From the NCBI RefSeq assembly GCF_009653635.1, contig NZ_PPFD01000004.1:1-64000 (forward strand): a stretch of 64,000 nt of DNA, in the 5' to 3' direction. Below, in pieces: positions 35,615 through 44,737 of the stretch. Source of the stretch: Endozoicomonas sp. OPT23. Its GTDB lineage: Bacteria; Pseudomonadota; Gammaproteobacteria; Pseudomonadales; Endozoicomonadaceae. A program made the translations under genes and the position numbers. Below the pieces are notes generated by a model. It ran no database searches. It worked only from the letters and a program-made list of their open reading frames with translations, and was not told where the DNA came from. Positions within the stretch are counted from its first letter, which is position 1. Each line of letters opens with the position of its first letter.

Positions 35615-35962
35615 TTATTCAGTTTCTTTCAAGGGAAACTGCTCAAACTCAACGCCAGACCAGCCTGTTTTCATAAAGGCCCTGATATTACCGTGACTTG
35701 AACCCTCAGAATCATTCAGTACTTCATCGCGATAGTAGAGTCCAAAACAGTGCAGGGTGTGCGCTTCTGACAGCTTATTGAGCTGACCAAATGCAAGAAT
35801 TTTGCAGGAACCTTCATTGGTTCCTGCCGTATTCTGCTGATCTCCATTTTTGAAACCGCAAGCTGTGTACTCATAATTCTCGTTAATCACTGACATGACA
35901 TTTTGAAACTCAACAGTTTCAGGGGACTCTTTCAGTTGGCTAAGCAGTTCGTTCAGTGACAT
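35615..35962 (-). CDS. hopJ: HopJ type III effector family protein
   Basis: A 115-residue protein with the HopJ pattern: NYEYTACGFKNG, NEGSCKILAFGQLN, TLHCFGLYYRDEVL and SHGNIRAFMKTGWSGVEF. The family is named from a Pseudomonas syringae candidate effector, but it is widespread in bacteria without type III secretion, so a housekeeping role is more likely. Its start overlaps the end of the DUF3820 gene by 10 bp, suggesting coupling. Confidence 0.88.
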   Translation of the reverse strand: MSLNELLSQLKESPETVEFQNVMSVINENYEYTACGFKNGDQQNTAGTNEGSCKILAFGQLNKLSEAHTLHCFGLYYRDEVLNDSEGSSHGNIRAFMKTGWSGVEFEQFPLKETE

Positions 35963-36183
35963 CTGTTATTATTCTCTTTCAATGGTTGGATAATTTCGGT
36001 CAGCCCGTGAATATGAATTTCCAGAGCCAGCTGCATGAGCCTGCCCAGTTCACCTTCCGGAAATCCTTTGCGGGTAAACCAGAGCAGGTACTCTTCCGGC
36101 AGATCAATCAGCACCCGGCCACTGTACTTACCAAAAGGCATGGTCATTCGGGCGAGCTTAACAAGGTCCTGTTTATCGAACAT
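35953..36183 (-). CDS. DUF3820 family protein
   Basis: A 76-residue protein with the DUF3820 core MPFGKYSGRVLIDLPEEYLL, then WFTRKGFPEGELGRLM. It is the first gene of a two-gene unit with hopJ. Function unknown. Confidence 0.85.
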   Translation of the reverse strand: MFDKQDLVKLARMTMPFGKYSGRVLIDLPEEYLLWFTRKGFPEGELGRLMQLALEIHIHGLTEIIQPLKENNNRCH

Positions 36184-36379
36184 GGGCTGACCAGCAGTTA
36201 ATAGTATCTACAGGATTATAACGGGCTCTCCATTCCAGTCACCTCGTCAGTATGAGAAAATACCCATATTAACTTCTCTACAATCAGTTTTTTCTGGTAC
36301 AGACATTTTCAGCCTGATAAATACAATGATGATGCTGAAATATCCCCTACTGTCCTGAAATGCCTTTAAGGAGTATCTG

Positions 36380-38086
36380 TTGCCAGCACAGCGACGTCGC
36401 TTTTCTTTGCATAACCTGCGTATTCAGCTCTCAGAAGCGGATGCTCTGCCACACCTGACCTTTCTTGGTCTGTTGACTGGTTTTCTGGGTGGATGCCTGC
36501 TGATTGGATTTAATGAATTACTGAAGCTGGCAACTGTCGTATTGATGCCGGCAGGAGAGGATCGCTTTGAGTCACTCTCTGATATACAGCGCTTTTTCCT
36601 GCCTGTGGCTGGTTCACTACTGATTCTCAGTATGATTACACTCTGTCGTCCTAACCGACGAAGCGTTGGTGTAGCACATGTTATTCAGCGGCTGGCTCTT
36701 AATCGCGGGCGCTTGCCTGCCAGTAGTATGGCTCTGCAGTTTTTTACTGCGCTTACCGCACTGGCCAGTGGTTTCTCTGTTGGTCGGGAAGGTCCGGCCG
36801 TTCATATAGGTGCTGCTGCAGGCAGCCAGCTGGGTCAAAAGCTTAAACTGCCAGACAATACACTGACGACACTGGCTGGCTGTGGTGTCGCTACAGCTAT
36901 ATCAGTGTCATTTAACACACCACTGGCAGGCGTCGTTTTTGCCATGGAGGTCATCGTACGCCGTTATAATCTGGTCAGTTTTATTCCGGTTATGGCTGCA
37001 TCCGTTATTGCTTCATTAATGACGCAATACTTTTACGGGTTTGAGCCTGCCTTTGTCATTCCACCCATTCATATGAATTCAATGGCAGAGTTTCTGCTGG
37101 CTGCCCTGATGGCCGTTGCTATTGGTTTACTGGCGGCTTCCTTTATTAAATTACAGACAGGCATTGCTACCGCCCGTAAAGGCAGACTGGCAATGCCGGT
37201 TTTATCCGCCGGATTTATTATGGGTATTACAGGTGTATTTGCTCCCGACCTCATGGGCATGGGTTATGACACCATCAGCGACCTGTTGAATGAAAGCAGC
37301 TACACACTGTCTTTTTTGTTGCTTATGTTGTTCGGTAAGATGCTGCTCACACCGATGATGACCGGGCTGGGTATTCCTGGCGGCATTATCGGTCCAACCC
37401 TGTTTATTGGTGCAGTAACAGGTTCTGTGTTCAGCATTCTTGGCGATACGATGTTAGGCATTCCTAATATCAACGGTTCGTTTCAGGCATTACTGGGAAT
37501 GGTTGCCATGATGGCAGCCACTCTTCAGGCACCACTGGTGGCACTGGTCACCGTACTGGAATTAACCCGTAACCCGAACGTTATTATGCCGGCCATGTTT
37601 GTCATCGTGATTGCCTGCCTGATTTCCGGCCGCTTCTTCAACAACCGCGGCATCTTTGATCAACAGCTGATTGTGGGTGGTCTCAGTTTTGACCCATCCC
37701 CCCTTCACCAGACACTGAGCCAAACCGGTGTTGCCAGTCTGATGTCGTCCAGTTTTGCTCGCTGCCGATTGATTCCCAACCCTGAAGAAATGCAGCGTTT
37801 GAAGTACAAGAACATTGAGTGGCTGCTATATCCTGATAGCAACGATATTCTGATTAGCTCAACACACACAACCATAGAGCCGGAAGCCAGCCGTCCTGTA
37901 CAGATTCAGGCAACCCTTTATGAGGCTCTGGATCAGATGAACCGACAATCTCTGGATGCTTTACCTGTCGTCAGCCTGGAAAAATCCGGGCGAAGAATAT
38001 GCGGCGTTATCACTCGAAGAGATGTTGAGAGTTACTATCTGGACAAGCTTCACCTGCCAGACAGCGAACTTGAGAAAAGGGTTTGA
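36380..38086 (+). CDS. CLC-type voltage-gated chloride channel protein with CBS domains
   Basis: A 568-residue membrane protein with about ten or more helices and C-terminal CBS-type regions (about 440-560). The selectivity block GREGPAVHIG carries the gating glutamate E137. The position matching the inner proton glutamate of E. coli ClcA (E203) is V191 (FAMEVIV), as in true CLC channels. The N-terminal GSGIP motif is replaced by RSVGVAH. GIPGGIIGP lies later. The start is TTG with a strong AAGGAG 7 nt upstream. Confidence 0.9.
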   Translation: MPAQRRRFSLHNLRIQLSEADALPHLTFLGLLTGFLGGCLLIGFNELLKLATVVLMPAGEDRFESLSDIQRFFLPVAGSLLILSMITLCRPNRRSVGVAHVIQRLALNRGRLPASSMALQFFTALTALASGFSVGREGPAVHIGAAAGSQLGQKLKLPDNTLTTLAGCGVATAISVSFNTPLAGVVFAMEVIVRRYNLVSFIPVMAASVIASLMTQYFYGFEPAFVIPPIHMNSMAEFLLAALMAVAIGLLAASFIKLQTGIATARKGRLAMPVLSAGFIMGITGVFAPDLMGMGYDTISDLLNESSYTLSFLLLMLFGKMLLTPMMTGLGIPGGIIGPTLFIGAVTGSVFSILGDTMLGIPNINGSFQALLGMVAMMAATLQAPLVALVTVLELTRNPNVIMPAMFVIVIACLISGRFFNNRGIFDQQLIVGGLSFDPSPLHQTLSQTGVASLMSSSFARCRLIPNPEEMQRLKYKNIEWLLYPDSNDILISSTHTTIEPEASRPVQIQATLYEALDQMNRQSLDALPVVSLEKSGRRICGVITRRDVESYYLDKLHLPDSELEKRV

Positions 38087-38199
38087 GCCAGAGAATATTA
38101 AAAAAGAGTTTTCGTATTTAGCCTTACTGCAGTCGAAGCGCTGGCGTTTTTTCTGCTACTCTCAGCGGCTAATGCTTAAAACGAAGATGGGATCTCTTT

Positions 38200-38622
38200 A
38201 TGCTCTGGGTTAAAGCCTTTCATATTATCGCCATGGTTTGCTGGTTTGCCATGCTGTTTTATTTGCCGAGACTGTTTGTTTATCACGCCATGAGTGACGA
38301 TCAGGCTAGCAAAGACCGCTTCAAAATCATGGAACGAAAGTTGTATCGTGGTATTGGTACCCCTTCTATGATTGCCACCATCGCCCTGGGCATCTGGCTG
38401 ATGACTTACTCACCCGCTTTTTATATGAGCAGTGCCTGGTTTCATGCCAAGCTGACGCTGGTGGTTCTGTTAGTGGGGTATCATCATATGTGTGGCGCCT
38501 TCATGAAGAAGTTTGCTACTGACAGTAATACTCGCTCACACACCTTCTACAGAGTGTTTAATGAAGTTCCTGTCTTTTTCTTACTGGGCATTGTGATACT
38601 GGTTGTCGTCAGACCTTTCTGA
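38200..38622 (+). CDS. hemJ: Protoporphyrinogen oxidase HemJ
   Basis: A 140-residue four-helix membrane protein of heme synthesis. The family blocks KAFHIIAMVCWFAMLFYLPR (5-24, with conserved H8), ERKLYRGIGTPSM and WFHAKLTLV are present. It follows the CLC gene by 113 bp. A rho-independent terminator closes the unit. Confidence 0.92.
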   Translation: MLWVKAFHIIAMVCWFAMLFYLPRLFVYHAMSDDQASKDRFKIMERKLYRGIGTPSMIATIALGIWLMTYSPAFYMSSAWFHAKLTLVVLLVGYHHMCGAFMKKFATDSNTRSHTFYRVFNEVPVFFLLGIVILVVVRPF

Positions 38623-38646
38623 GTGTGATAGGTATAAGATCTGAGC

Positions 38647-38680
38647 AGCGGTTCACTACTTTCAGGTGACCGCTTTTTTC
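38647..38680 (+). terminator. Terminator after hemJ
   Basis: AGCGGTTCAC (38647-38656) pairs with GTGACCGCT (38666-38674) with one bulged T, followed by TTTTTTCTTTTT. Confidence 0.82.
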
Positions 38681-38874
38681 TTTTTCATCAATACTATTTT
38701 CTATTTAAAAGTTTTGCGAAAAACTAAAAAAAGTTAATATCATAATTTAAAAAATTGACCCATCTCAATTAATTATCCTGCTAAAAAAATCATCAACACC
38801 AACCCGATCGACGATTAATTTTGAACAACAGTTCATTAAACTTGATTAAAAAGCTATCTACACCTAGATCAAAC

Positions 38875-38893
38875 GATTGATTACATATCAATC
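38875..38893. promoter_or_regulatory. Inverted repeat, candidate operator of sdaC
   Basis: GATTGAT and ATCAATC flank the 5-bp spacer TACAT. The perfect 7-bp arms suit a dimeric regulator. It resembles an FNR box but has a 5-bp rather than a 4-bp spacer. Confidence 0.45.
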
Positions 38894-39106
38894 AGATCAA
38901 AAAGCAGACACATTTGGAAGAAGAGTCAGAAGAAACCGAAGGGAATTTTATTAATGCTGAAAGTTCGCATAATTTAACACGAATCCAGAATTCAACAAAC
39001 CAGTCTCAGTCAATACTTTGTAAAGCCAATATCTGTAAAGTTCGCCCCCGTTACGAATCATTCAATACAGAATCCAGCGACGTAACCTGATTTCAATTCA
39101 TATCTC

Positions 39107-39140
39107 TTAATGAATAGTTTTAATGAATAGTTTTAATGAA
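39107..39140 (+). repeat. 13-bp tandem repeat upstream of sdaC
   Basis: The unit TTTTAATGAATAG recurs with a 13-bp period about 2.6 times, ending in TTTTAATGAA. It lies about 100 bp before the sdaC start codon. Confidence 0.7.
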
Positions 39141-39242
39141 CTGACCTCATTAAAGAGTTTTACGAGTGCGTCATTGAAATACACGAAAGTCGTCGCAGTT
39201 TAATTCTGAACTTAATCTAAATTTCGGGTTTCCGAGGATACA

Positions 39243-40526
39243 ATGGCTAACGCACAGGCAATCTCACAGAATCAGACTGGCAGCGCGGCTCAGTCCAAAG
39301 GCTGGACCAAACGTGACACTGAATGGTGTCTGACTCTTTTCGGTACAGCTGTTGGTGCCGGTGTACTGTTCCTGCCAATCAACGCCGGTCTGGGTGGCAT
39401 CTGGCCACTGATCTTTATGACCCTGCTGATCGGTCCTATGACCTTCCTGGCTCACCGTGGTCTGTCCCGCTTCTGCCTGTCTGCTTCCAACCCGAATGCC
39501 GACATCACCGACGCAGTAGCTGAACACTTCGGTCCTAAAGCTGGCTCCCTGATCACTTTCGGTTACTTCGCCGCTATCTTCCCTATCCTGCTGATTTACG
39601 GCATTGGTATCACCAACACTGTTTCCAGCCTTCTGGTTAACCAGATGGGTTGGGAAGCCGCCCCTAACCGCGCACTGCTGAGCTTTGTTCTGGTTGCAGG
39701 TCTGGTAGGTGTTATGGTTTGCGGTCAGAAGATGGTTCTGAAAGTAACCTCTGCTATCGTTTACCCGCTGATTGCCGTACTGGTTGGCCTGTCTCTGTAC
39801 CTGGTTCCTCAGTGGAACGTTGCCGCTCAGTTCAGCGTTGCTCCTGACGCAGTAAGCTTCATCAAGACTCTGTTCCTGACCATTCCAGTTCTGGTATTTG
39901 CTTTCAACCACTCTCCAGCAGTGTCCTCTTTCTCTGCGGCTTACCGCAAGGATCTGGGCGACAACGCTGAAGCTCAGGCCAGCAAAACCCTGAAACGTGC
40001 AGCCATGATGCTGGTTGGCTTCACTATGTTCTTCGTATACAGCTGTGTACTGACTCTGAGCCCGGCTGAACTGATGGCTGCCAAGCAGGCAAACATCTCT
40101 ATCCTGAGCTACTTCGCTGAGCGTACTGACAACGCCATGTTCGGCTGGCTGGCACAGATCGTTGCTATCGTTGCGATCACCTCTTCTTTCTTCGGCCACT
40201 ACATGGGTACCCGCGAAGGTCTGACCGGTCTGATCAGCAAGCAGTTTGAAGGTTCCGGGAAGAAGCTGAACCAGAAAGCTCTGGATCGCGGCATCATGAT
40301 CTTCATCACTCTGGCAGTATGGCTGGTTGCTTACCTGGATGTGAGCGTTATGGGTATGATCGAATCAATCGTATCGCCAATTATCGCTGCCATCCTGTTC
40401 ATCATGCCGGTATACGCTGTTAAGCGCATTCCAAGCATGAAAAAGTACGAATCCAAAGCGAACATCTTCACCCTGATCATGGGTATCATCGCGATCACCG
40501 GCTTCATCGCTTCTCAGCTGCTGTAA
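39243..40526 (+). CDS. sdaC: Serine transporter (HAAAP family)
   Basis: A 427-residue inner-membrane proton symporter with about eleven helices. It begins with the family block TKRDTEWCLTLFGTAVGAG and has the GVLFLPINAG and FAFNHSPAVSSFSAAYR segments of SdaC-type serine carriers. GAGGATACA precedes the ATG. The codon bias is strong, which also leaves a 311-codon shadow frame on the other strand. sdaA follows after two hairpins and a terminator, so import and deamination of serine are physically linked. Confidence 0.9.
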   Translation: MANAQAISQNQTGSAAQSKGWTKRDTEWCLTLFGTAVGAGVLFLPINAGLGGIWPLIFMTLLIGPMTFLAHRGLSRFCLSASNPNADITDAVAEHFGPKAGSLITFGYFAAIFPILLIYGIGITNTVSSLLVNQMGWEAAPNRALLSFVLVAGLVGVMVCGQKMVLKVTSAIVYPLIAVLVGLSLYLVPQWNVAAQFSVAPDAVSFIKTLFLTIPVLVFAFNHSPAVSSFSAAYRKDLGDNAEAQASKTLKRAAMMLVGFTMFFVYSCVLTLSPAELMAAKQANISILSYFAERTDNAMFGWLAQIVAIVAITSSFFGHYMGTREGLTGLISKQFEGSGKKLNQKALDRGIMIFITLAVWLVAYLDVSVMGMIESIVSPIIAAILFIMPVYAVKRIPSMKKYESKANIFTLIMGIIAITGFIASQLL

Positions 40527-40539
40527 TTTCTCAATATGT

Positions 40540-40572
40540 AAGTTATTCACCACACCTTGTGGTGAATAACTT
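40540..40572. terminator. Perfect 15-bp stem after sdaC
   Basis: AAGTTATTCACCACA (40540-40554) and TGTGGTGAATAACTT (40558-40572) form a stem with a CCT loop. There is no U-run. A second smaller hairpin (AAGCTGAA/TTCAGCTT, 40581-40599) follows. These may protect the sdaC mRNA 3' end. Confidence 0.7.
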
Positions 40573-40637
40573 CTCGCTCAAAGCTGAATCGTTCAGCTTA
40601 AGCAACAGCAACTCTCAGAATTAAACTCTGAATAACA

Positions 40638-40680
40638 GGCATTCCGCAGTAATTTCAGTATTGCTCCGGAATGCCTTTTT
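40638..40680 (+). terminator. Terminator between sdaC and sdaA
   Basis: GGCATTCCG (40638-40646) pairs with CGGAATGCC (40667-40675), followed by TTTTT. It suggests that sdaA also has a promoter of its own, or relies on read-through. Confidence 0.82.
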
Positions 40681-40734
40681 CGTTTCTATCCCGCACTATG
40701 CGCCCAAATATCTTTTGAACAGCGATTAACCAGC

Positions 40735-42162
40735 ATGCTTAGCATCTTTGATATCTTCAAGATCGGAATCGGACCGTCCAGCTCTCATACAGTGGGCCCA
40801 ATGTGGGCAGGTAAACGTTTCCTGAATGAGCTGGAAGAAAAGGGAATTCTTAACAGTATTTCTTCCGTACGGGTTGGTTTGTACGGCTCTCTGGCCCTGA
40901 CCGGTATTGGTCATGGCACTGACAAGGCGTCTCTGTTAGGTCTGGCCGGTTACCAGCCTGACACGATTGATCCGGACGACGCTGACCGCATTTTTGAAGA
41001 GATCAAAAGCAGCAAGAAAATTAAACTGGCCGGTGTCCATGAAATTCCGTTTGATTACGATACCCAGCTGATTTTTCACAATGGTGAAAGCCTGCCAGAA
41101 CACCCGAATGCCATGCGCATTTTTGCTTCCGATGAAAATGGCATTGTCGTTTACTACAAAACCTACTTTTCTATTGGTGGCGGCTTTATTGTTTGTGCCG
41201 ATGAATACAATGCTTCTAAAAGCAATGCCACCACAAACAACGACAGCGCTGAAGGCAACACCGAATCTGAAATACCTTTCCCGTTCAGCTCTGCTGCAGA
41301 GTTGGTAGTTCTGTGCAAAAAACACGATATGACTATTGCCGAGCTGACTATCGAAAATGAAAAAGCTCGTCATAACGGTGATCTGAATGCTGTGAATGAA
41401 GGTATTGATGCCATCTGGGACGTTATGCGTGCCTGCATCGATCGCGGCACTCGCATGAAAGGCTCTTTGCCAATGAGTGGCATCAAGCGTCGCTCCGCTG
41501 ATCTGCATAAGACACTGACCGCTAATCCGGAAGCCATGCTGAACGATCACTTTGCCATTATGGACTGGGTGACTCTGTTCGCTATGGCCGTTAATGAAGA
41601 GAATGCCTGTGGTGGTCGTGTCGTCACTGCACCAACCAATGGCGCTGCCGGTGTAATTCCGGCCATTATTGCTTATTACAGCCGATTCCTGTCCCGAAAC
41701 AACCAGCAAGGCATTCGTGACTTTATTGCTACCGCTGCTTCTATCGGTGCCCTGATCAAGATGAACGCTTCTATTTCTGGCGCCGAAGCAGGCTGCCAGG
41801 CTGAAGTGGGTTCTGCCTGCTCTATGGCAGCTGGTGCTCTGGTTGCCGTTCAGGGCGGTACTGTTGAACAGGTTGAGAACGCTGCCGAAATTGGTATGGA
41901 ACATCATCTTGGCATGACCTGTGACCCGATTGCCGGGCTGGTTCAGATTCCATGCATCGAACGTAACGGTATGGCAGCTATCAAGGCTATCACAGCTGCA
42001 CGTTTGGCCATGCGTGGTAATGGTGAGCACGCGGTATCCTTCGATTCCTGCATTGAAACCATGTACCAGACCGGTCTTGACCTTCAGGCTAAATACCGTG
42101 AAACCTCTCAGGGTGGTCTGGCGGTCTTTGCTGCTCAACAGAATCTGATAGCCGCCTGCTGA
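40735..42162 (+). CDS. sdaA: L-serine ammonia-lyase, iron-sulfur type
   Basis: A 475-residue single-chain serine deaminase that converts L-serine to pyruvate and ammonia with a [4Fe-4S] cluster. The N-terminus has the [17 protein letters not shown] signature (5-21). The catalytic domain has [34 protein letters not shown] and [17 protein letters not shown], which supply the cluster cysteines. The Ser/Asn/Thr-rich stretch near 160-180 is a hinge between domains. The ribosome site is weak. It lies next to sdaC. Confidence 0.95.
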   Translation: MLSIFDIFKIGIGPSSSHTVGPMWAGKRFLNELEEKGILNSISSVRVGLYGSLALTGIGHGTDKASLLGLAGYQPDTIDPDDADRIFEEIKSSKKIKLAGVHEIPFDYDTQLIFHNGESLPEHPNAMRIFASDENGIVVYYKTYFSIGGGFIVCADEYNASKSNATTNNDSAEGNTESEIPFPFSSAAELVVLCKKHDMTIAELTIENEKARHNGDLNAVNEGIDAIWDVMRACIDRGTRMKGSLPMSGIKRRSADLHKTLTANPEAMLNDHFAIMDWVTLFAMAVNEENACGGRVVTAPTNGAAGVIPAIIAYYSRFLSRNNQQGIRDFIATAASIGALIKMNASISGAEAGCQAEVGSACSMAAGALVAVQGGTVEQVENAAEIGMEHHLGMTCDPIAGLVQIPCIERNGMAAIKAITAARLAMRGNGEHAVSFDSCIETMYQTGLDLQAKYRETSQGGLAVFAAQQNLIAAC

Positions 42163-42246
42163 CCGTATCTGAAAGATAGCCCCTGAAATATGACCCGATC
42201 TGGCCGATAAAGACTGCGAATTATCGCAAGTCTACGGATCAGGGTC

Positions 42247-43107
42247 ATGGGAAACAAAGACTACAAGGTTCTATTTGAAGGCAAAGTATTGCCCGGGTTC
42301 GACTCTGATGAGGTTCGAACCCGCCTCCAACATCTCTTCAAAGCGGATGACGGGCGAATGGAACGCCTCTTCTCTGGTAAAGCCTATTCTATTCGTAAAC
42401 CTGCCACCGAACGTGAAGCCAGAAAATACGAAAAGGCCATCAATAAGGTCGGTGCTGAATGCCGAATTGTCAGCATGGATGGCTCCAGAACATTAGCGCC
42501 TTCCCATAAAGGCAGCACTCATGAAGCCGCTTTTGACGACAATATTACCGCTGATAATCGTTCCGCCACTCCGGCACAGAAAACTTCTTTAAAGCAGAAA
42601 AGACAACCTCTTCAACCTTTTGGTCGGATAGGACGCTGTCGTTTTCTGGCCTTGTGCTGGCTGGTTGTTGCTATAGATCTGATCGCCTGGTTTCTTCCTG
42701 AGTATCTGCCACAACTGGTAGGCGGTACCTTTACCATTCAGGAAACAGTTTCCATGGTACTGGGTATTCATGCACTGGCTCTATTAATCATGGTCTATAT
42801 CACCATAACCCGACTTCACGATATGGAGCGCAGTGGCTGGCTCTGGTTCTTTCTGGTCATACCTGTAGTCAACCTGTTGCTGTTACTGTGGATCAGTTTT
42901 TCCAGCGGCTCAAAAATGACCAACATGTACGGCGATGTTCCACCAGAACCTCGTGGTATTACTCGAGCTATTGGTGCTTACCTGCCAGTTTGTCTTATGG
43001 TGGCAGCTGGAGTCGGTGCCTGGCTGAATCAGGAAATGCTGGTCGTCTATATTCAGGCATTGCCAGAACTGGCATCGGACTGGGCCGGGCTTGAGTATCC
43101 CCTGTAA
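42247..43107 (+). CDS. DUF805 family membrane protein
   Basis: A 286-residue protein. The first 85 residues are a soluble domain (YKVLFEGKVLPGFD, then LFSGKAYSIRK) that often precedes DUF805. A linker follows, and the DUF805 domain starts at about 120 (FGRIGRCRF) with four to five transmembrane helices and the TRLHDMERSGWLW block. Function unknown; it sits between sdaA and ackA. Confidence 0.82.
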   Translation: MGNKDYKVLFEGKVLPGFDSDEVRTRLQHLFKADDGRMERLFSGKAYSIRKPATEREARKYEKAINKVGAECRIVSMDGSRTLAPSHKGSTHEAAFDDNITADNRSATPAQKTSLKQKRQPLQPFGRIGRCRFLALCWLVVAIDLIAWFLPEYLPQLVGGTFTIQETVSMVLGIHALALLIMVYITITRLHDMERSGWLWFFLVIPVVNLLLLLWISFSSGSKMTNMYGDVPPEPRGITRAIGAYLPVCLMVAAGVGAWLNQEMLVVYIQALPELASDWAGLEYPL

Positions 43108-43424
43108 ACGGCTACTTTATAGACATGAATATACAGATATGACTGCGATCAATGTTGTTCAGATCGTAACTTGATACGCATCATTACGCAGTCCATTGAC
43201 CTGTATCAATCGTTATAATTCCTACTATCTTGTAAGGCATCAGTTCGCTTTCCAGCCGGTATTCCACAAGGTGAACGTCTGCGATCAGCTAAGTTTCACC
43301 TCTTGTTCCGGATAGACGACAATCGAACCGCCAAATAGCACCAGTGAATTTGCTGACCTTCACGGTAAATTCTGATCTCGGTGCACATCCCCCTCTCAGC
43401 CCTGTTTCGTTAGGTACGCAATCA
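43108..43424 (+). promoter_or_regulatory. ackA promoter region with FNR-like boxes
   Basis: This region has no gene. Two sequences match the FNR/Anr half-site pattern TTGAT-N4-ATCAA with one mismatch each: TTGATACGCATCAT (43171-43184) and TTGACCTGTATCAA (43196-43209). They are centred 25 bp apart. A TATAAT lies at 43214-43219. With a start site near 43226 the boxes would centre near -48 and -23, so the second would overlap the promoter itself. Oxygen-responsive control of ackA is inference. Confidence 0.5.
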
Positions 43425-44612
43425 ATGAGCAAAGACAGCATTCTGGTTATTAACTGTGGCAGTTCTTCCCTGAAGTTCGCAGTCATCAACCCGGCCACTG
43501 AAGAAGAGACCATCAACGGTATCGCTGAGCGTATGGGTAGCAGCGAAGCACTGATTCGCTGGAAGATCGCCGGTCAGAAAGGCAGCAAGGACCTGGGTCA
43601 GGCTGCTCATGAAGAAGCTATTTCTGCTCTGATGGACGTACTGAAGCAGGAAAACCTGATCGAAAGTATCTCTGCAATCGGTCACCGTGTTGTACACGGT
43701 GGTGAAACCTTCACTGAATCCTGCCTGGTAACAGATGAAGTTCTGGCGGCCATCGAAGACACCATTAAGCTGGCTCCACTGCACAACCCGGCTAACCTGA
43801 CCGGCATCCACGCTTGCCAGAAAATCTTCCCTGGATTGCCAAATGCTGTTGTCTTTGACACTGCTTTCCACCAGTCCATGCCTGCTGAAGCTTACCTGTA
43901 CCCCGTTCCATACAGCCTGTACAAGGAACAAGGTGTACGTCGTTACGGTTTCCACGGCACCAGCTACCGCTACATTGGCCAGACTACAGCTGATATGCTG
44001 GGTATGGACATCAACGACAGTTGCATTCTGGTTGCTCACTTGGGTAACGGTGCTTCTGCCTGTGCTATCAAGAACGGCAAGTCCATTGACACCACTATGG
44101 GCCTGACGCCTCTGGAAGGCTTGGTAATGGGTACTCGTTCCGGCGATGTTGACCCTAACCTGTTCAGCTACCTGAACAAAACTCTGGGTTACAGCCTGGA
44201 CGAAACCACCGACATGCTGAACAAGAAGAGTGGCCTGCTGGGTCTGTCTGAAATGGACAGCGACTGCCGCGTTATTGAAGACGCTGCTGCTGAAGGCAAC
44301 GAGCGCGCACAGCTGACCCTGGACGTTTTCAGCCACGTACTGGCTGAGAAGCTGGCTGGTTTTGCTGCCGCTCTGGGTCGTATCGACGCTCTGGTATTCA
44401 CCGGCGGCATCGGTGAAAACTCTGCCACTCTGCGTAAGCAGGTTATTGAGCGTCTGAGCATCTTTGGCTTCAAGCTGAACGAACAGCTGAACGAAGAGAC
44501 ATTCCGTGGCAAAAGCGGTGTGATCACTGAGGAAGGTTCTACTGTTGCAATGGTTGTTGCAACTAACGAAGAGCTGATGATCTCCCGTGATACCCAAGCT
44601 CTGACTGCCTGA
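43425..44612 (+). CDS. ackA: Acetate kinase
   Basis: A 395-residue cytoplasmic kinase that interconverts acetyl phosphate plus ADP with acetate plus ATP. It begins with LVINCGSSSLK and has VFDTAFHQSMP, HLGNGASAC, GTRSGDVDP and FTGGIGENS, the acetokinase family blocks. The ATG at 43425 (MSKDSILVINC) is chosen; an in-frame ATG at 43344 would add 27 unlikely residues. The codon bias is very strong. pta follows after a terminator. Confidence 0.97.
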   Translation: MSKDSILVINCGSSSLKFAVINPATEEETINGIAERMGSSEALIRWKIAGQKGSKDLGQAAHEEAISALMDVLKQENLIESISAIGHRVVHGGETFTESCLVTDEVLAAIEDTIKLAPLHNPANLTGIHACQKIFPGLPNAVVFDTAFHQSMPAEAYLYPVPYSLYKEQGVRRYGFHGTSYRYIGQTTADMLGMDINDSCILVAHLGNGASACAIKNGKSIDTTMGLTPLEGLVMGTRSGDVDPNLFSYLNKTLGYSLDETTDMLNKKSGLLGLSEMDSDCRVIEDAAAEGNERAQLTLDVFSHVLAEKLAGFAAALGRIDALVFTGGIGENSATLRKQVIERLSIFGFKLNEQLNEETFRGKSGVITEEGSTVAMVVATNEELMISRDTQALTA

Positions 44613-44629
44613 GTCTTCAAGCTTATTAA

Positions 44630-44657
44630 AGAAAGCTGACTTTTATGTCAGCTTTCT
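44630..44657 (+). terminator. Hairpin between ackA and pta
   Basis: AGAAAGCTGAC (44630-44640) pairs with GTCAGCTTTCT (44647-44657) around TTTTAT, followed by ATTATAAAA. Partial termination would lower pta relative to ackA. Confidence 0.7.
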
Positions 44658-44737
44658 ATTATAAAAAGATATAGTCGTCTCAGCGGTCACACTGTTTACC
44701 TGCCATTGATGTCGGCCAACAATTCTGGATAAACGTC

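Larger units (their letters stand above)
38681..39242. other. Long regulatory region upstream of sdaC
   Basis: These 560 bp are AT-rich and have no gene. They contain a 19-bp inverted repeat (38875-38893) and a short tandem repeat (39107-39140). The length suggests a heavily regulated promoter or a long 5' leader for sdaC, which has codon use typical of high expression. Confidence 0.5.

Noticed and set aside
35615-35962. HopJ as evidence for a type III secretion system
   Set aside because: HopJ-family proteins are common in bacteria without such a system, and no secretion genes are in this window.
38875-38893. FNR site upstream of sdaC
   Set aside because: The half-sites match TTGAT/ATCAA but are separated by five bases, not four; reported only as a generic inverted repeat.
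39264-42138. Long antisense open frames opposite sdaC (311 codons) and sdaA (400 codons)
   Set aside because: Same cause as for tyrS: highly biased sense genes. The translated sequences are low-grade and match no family.
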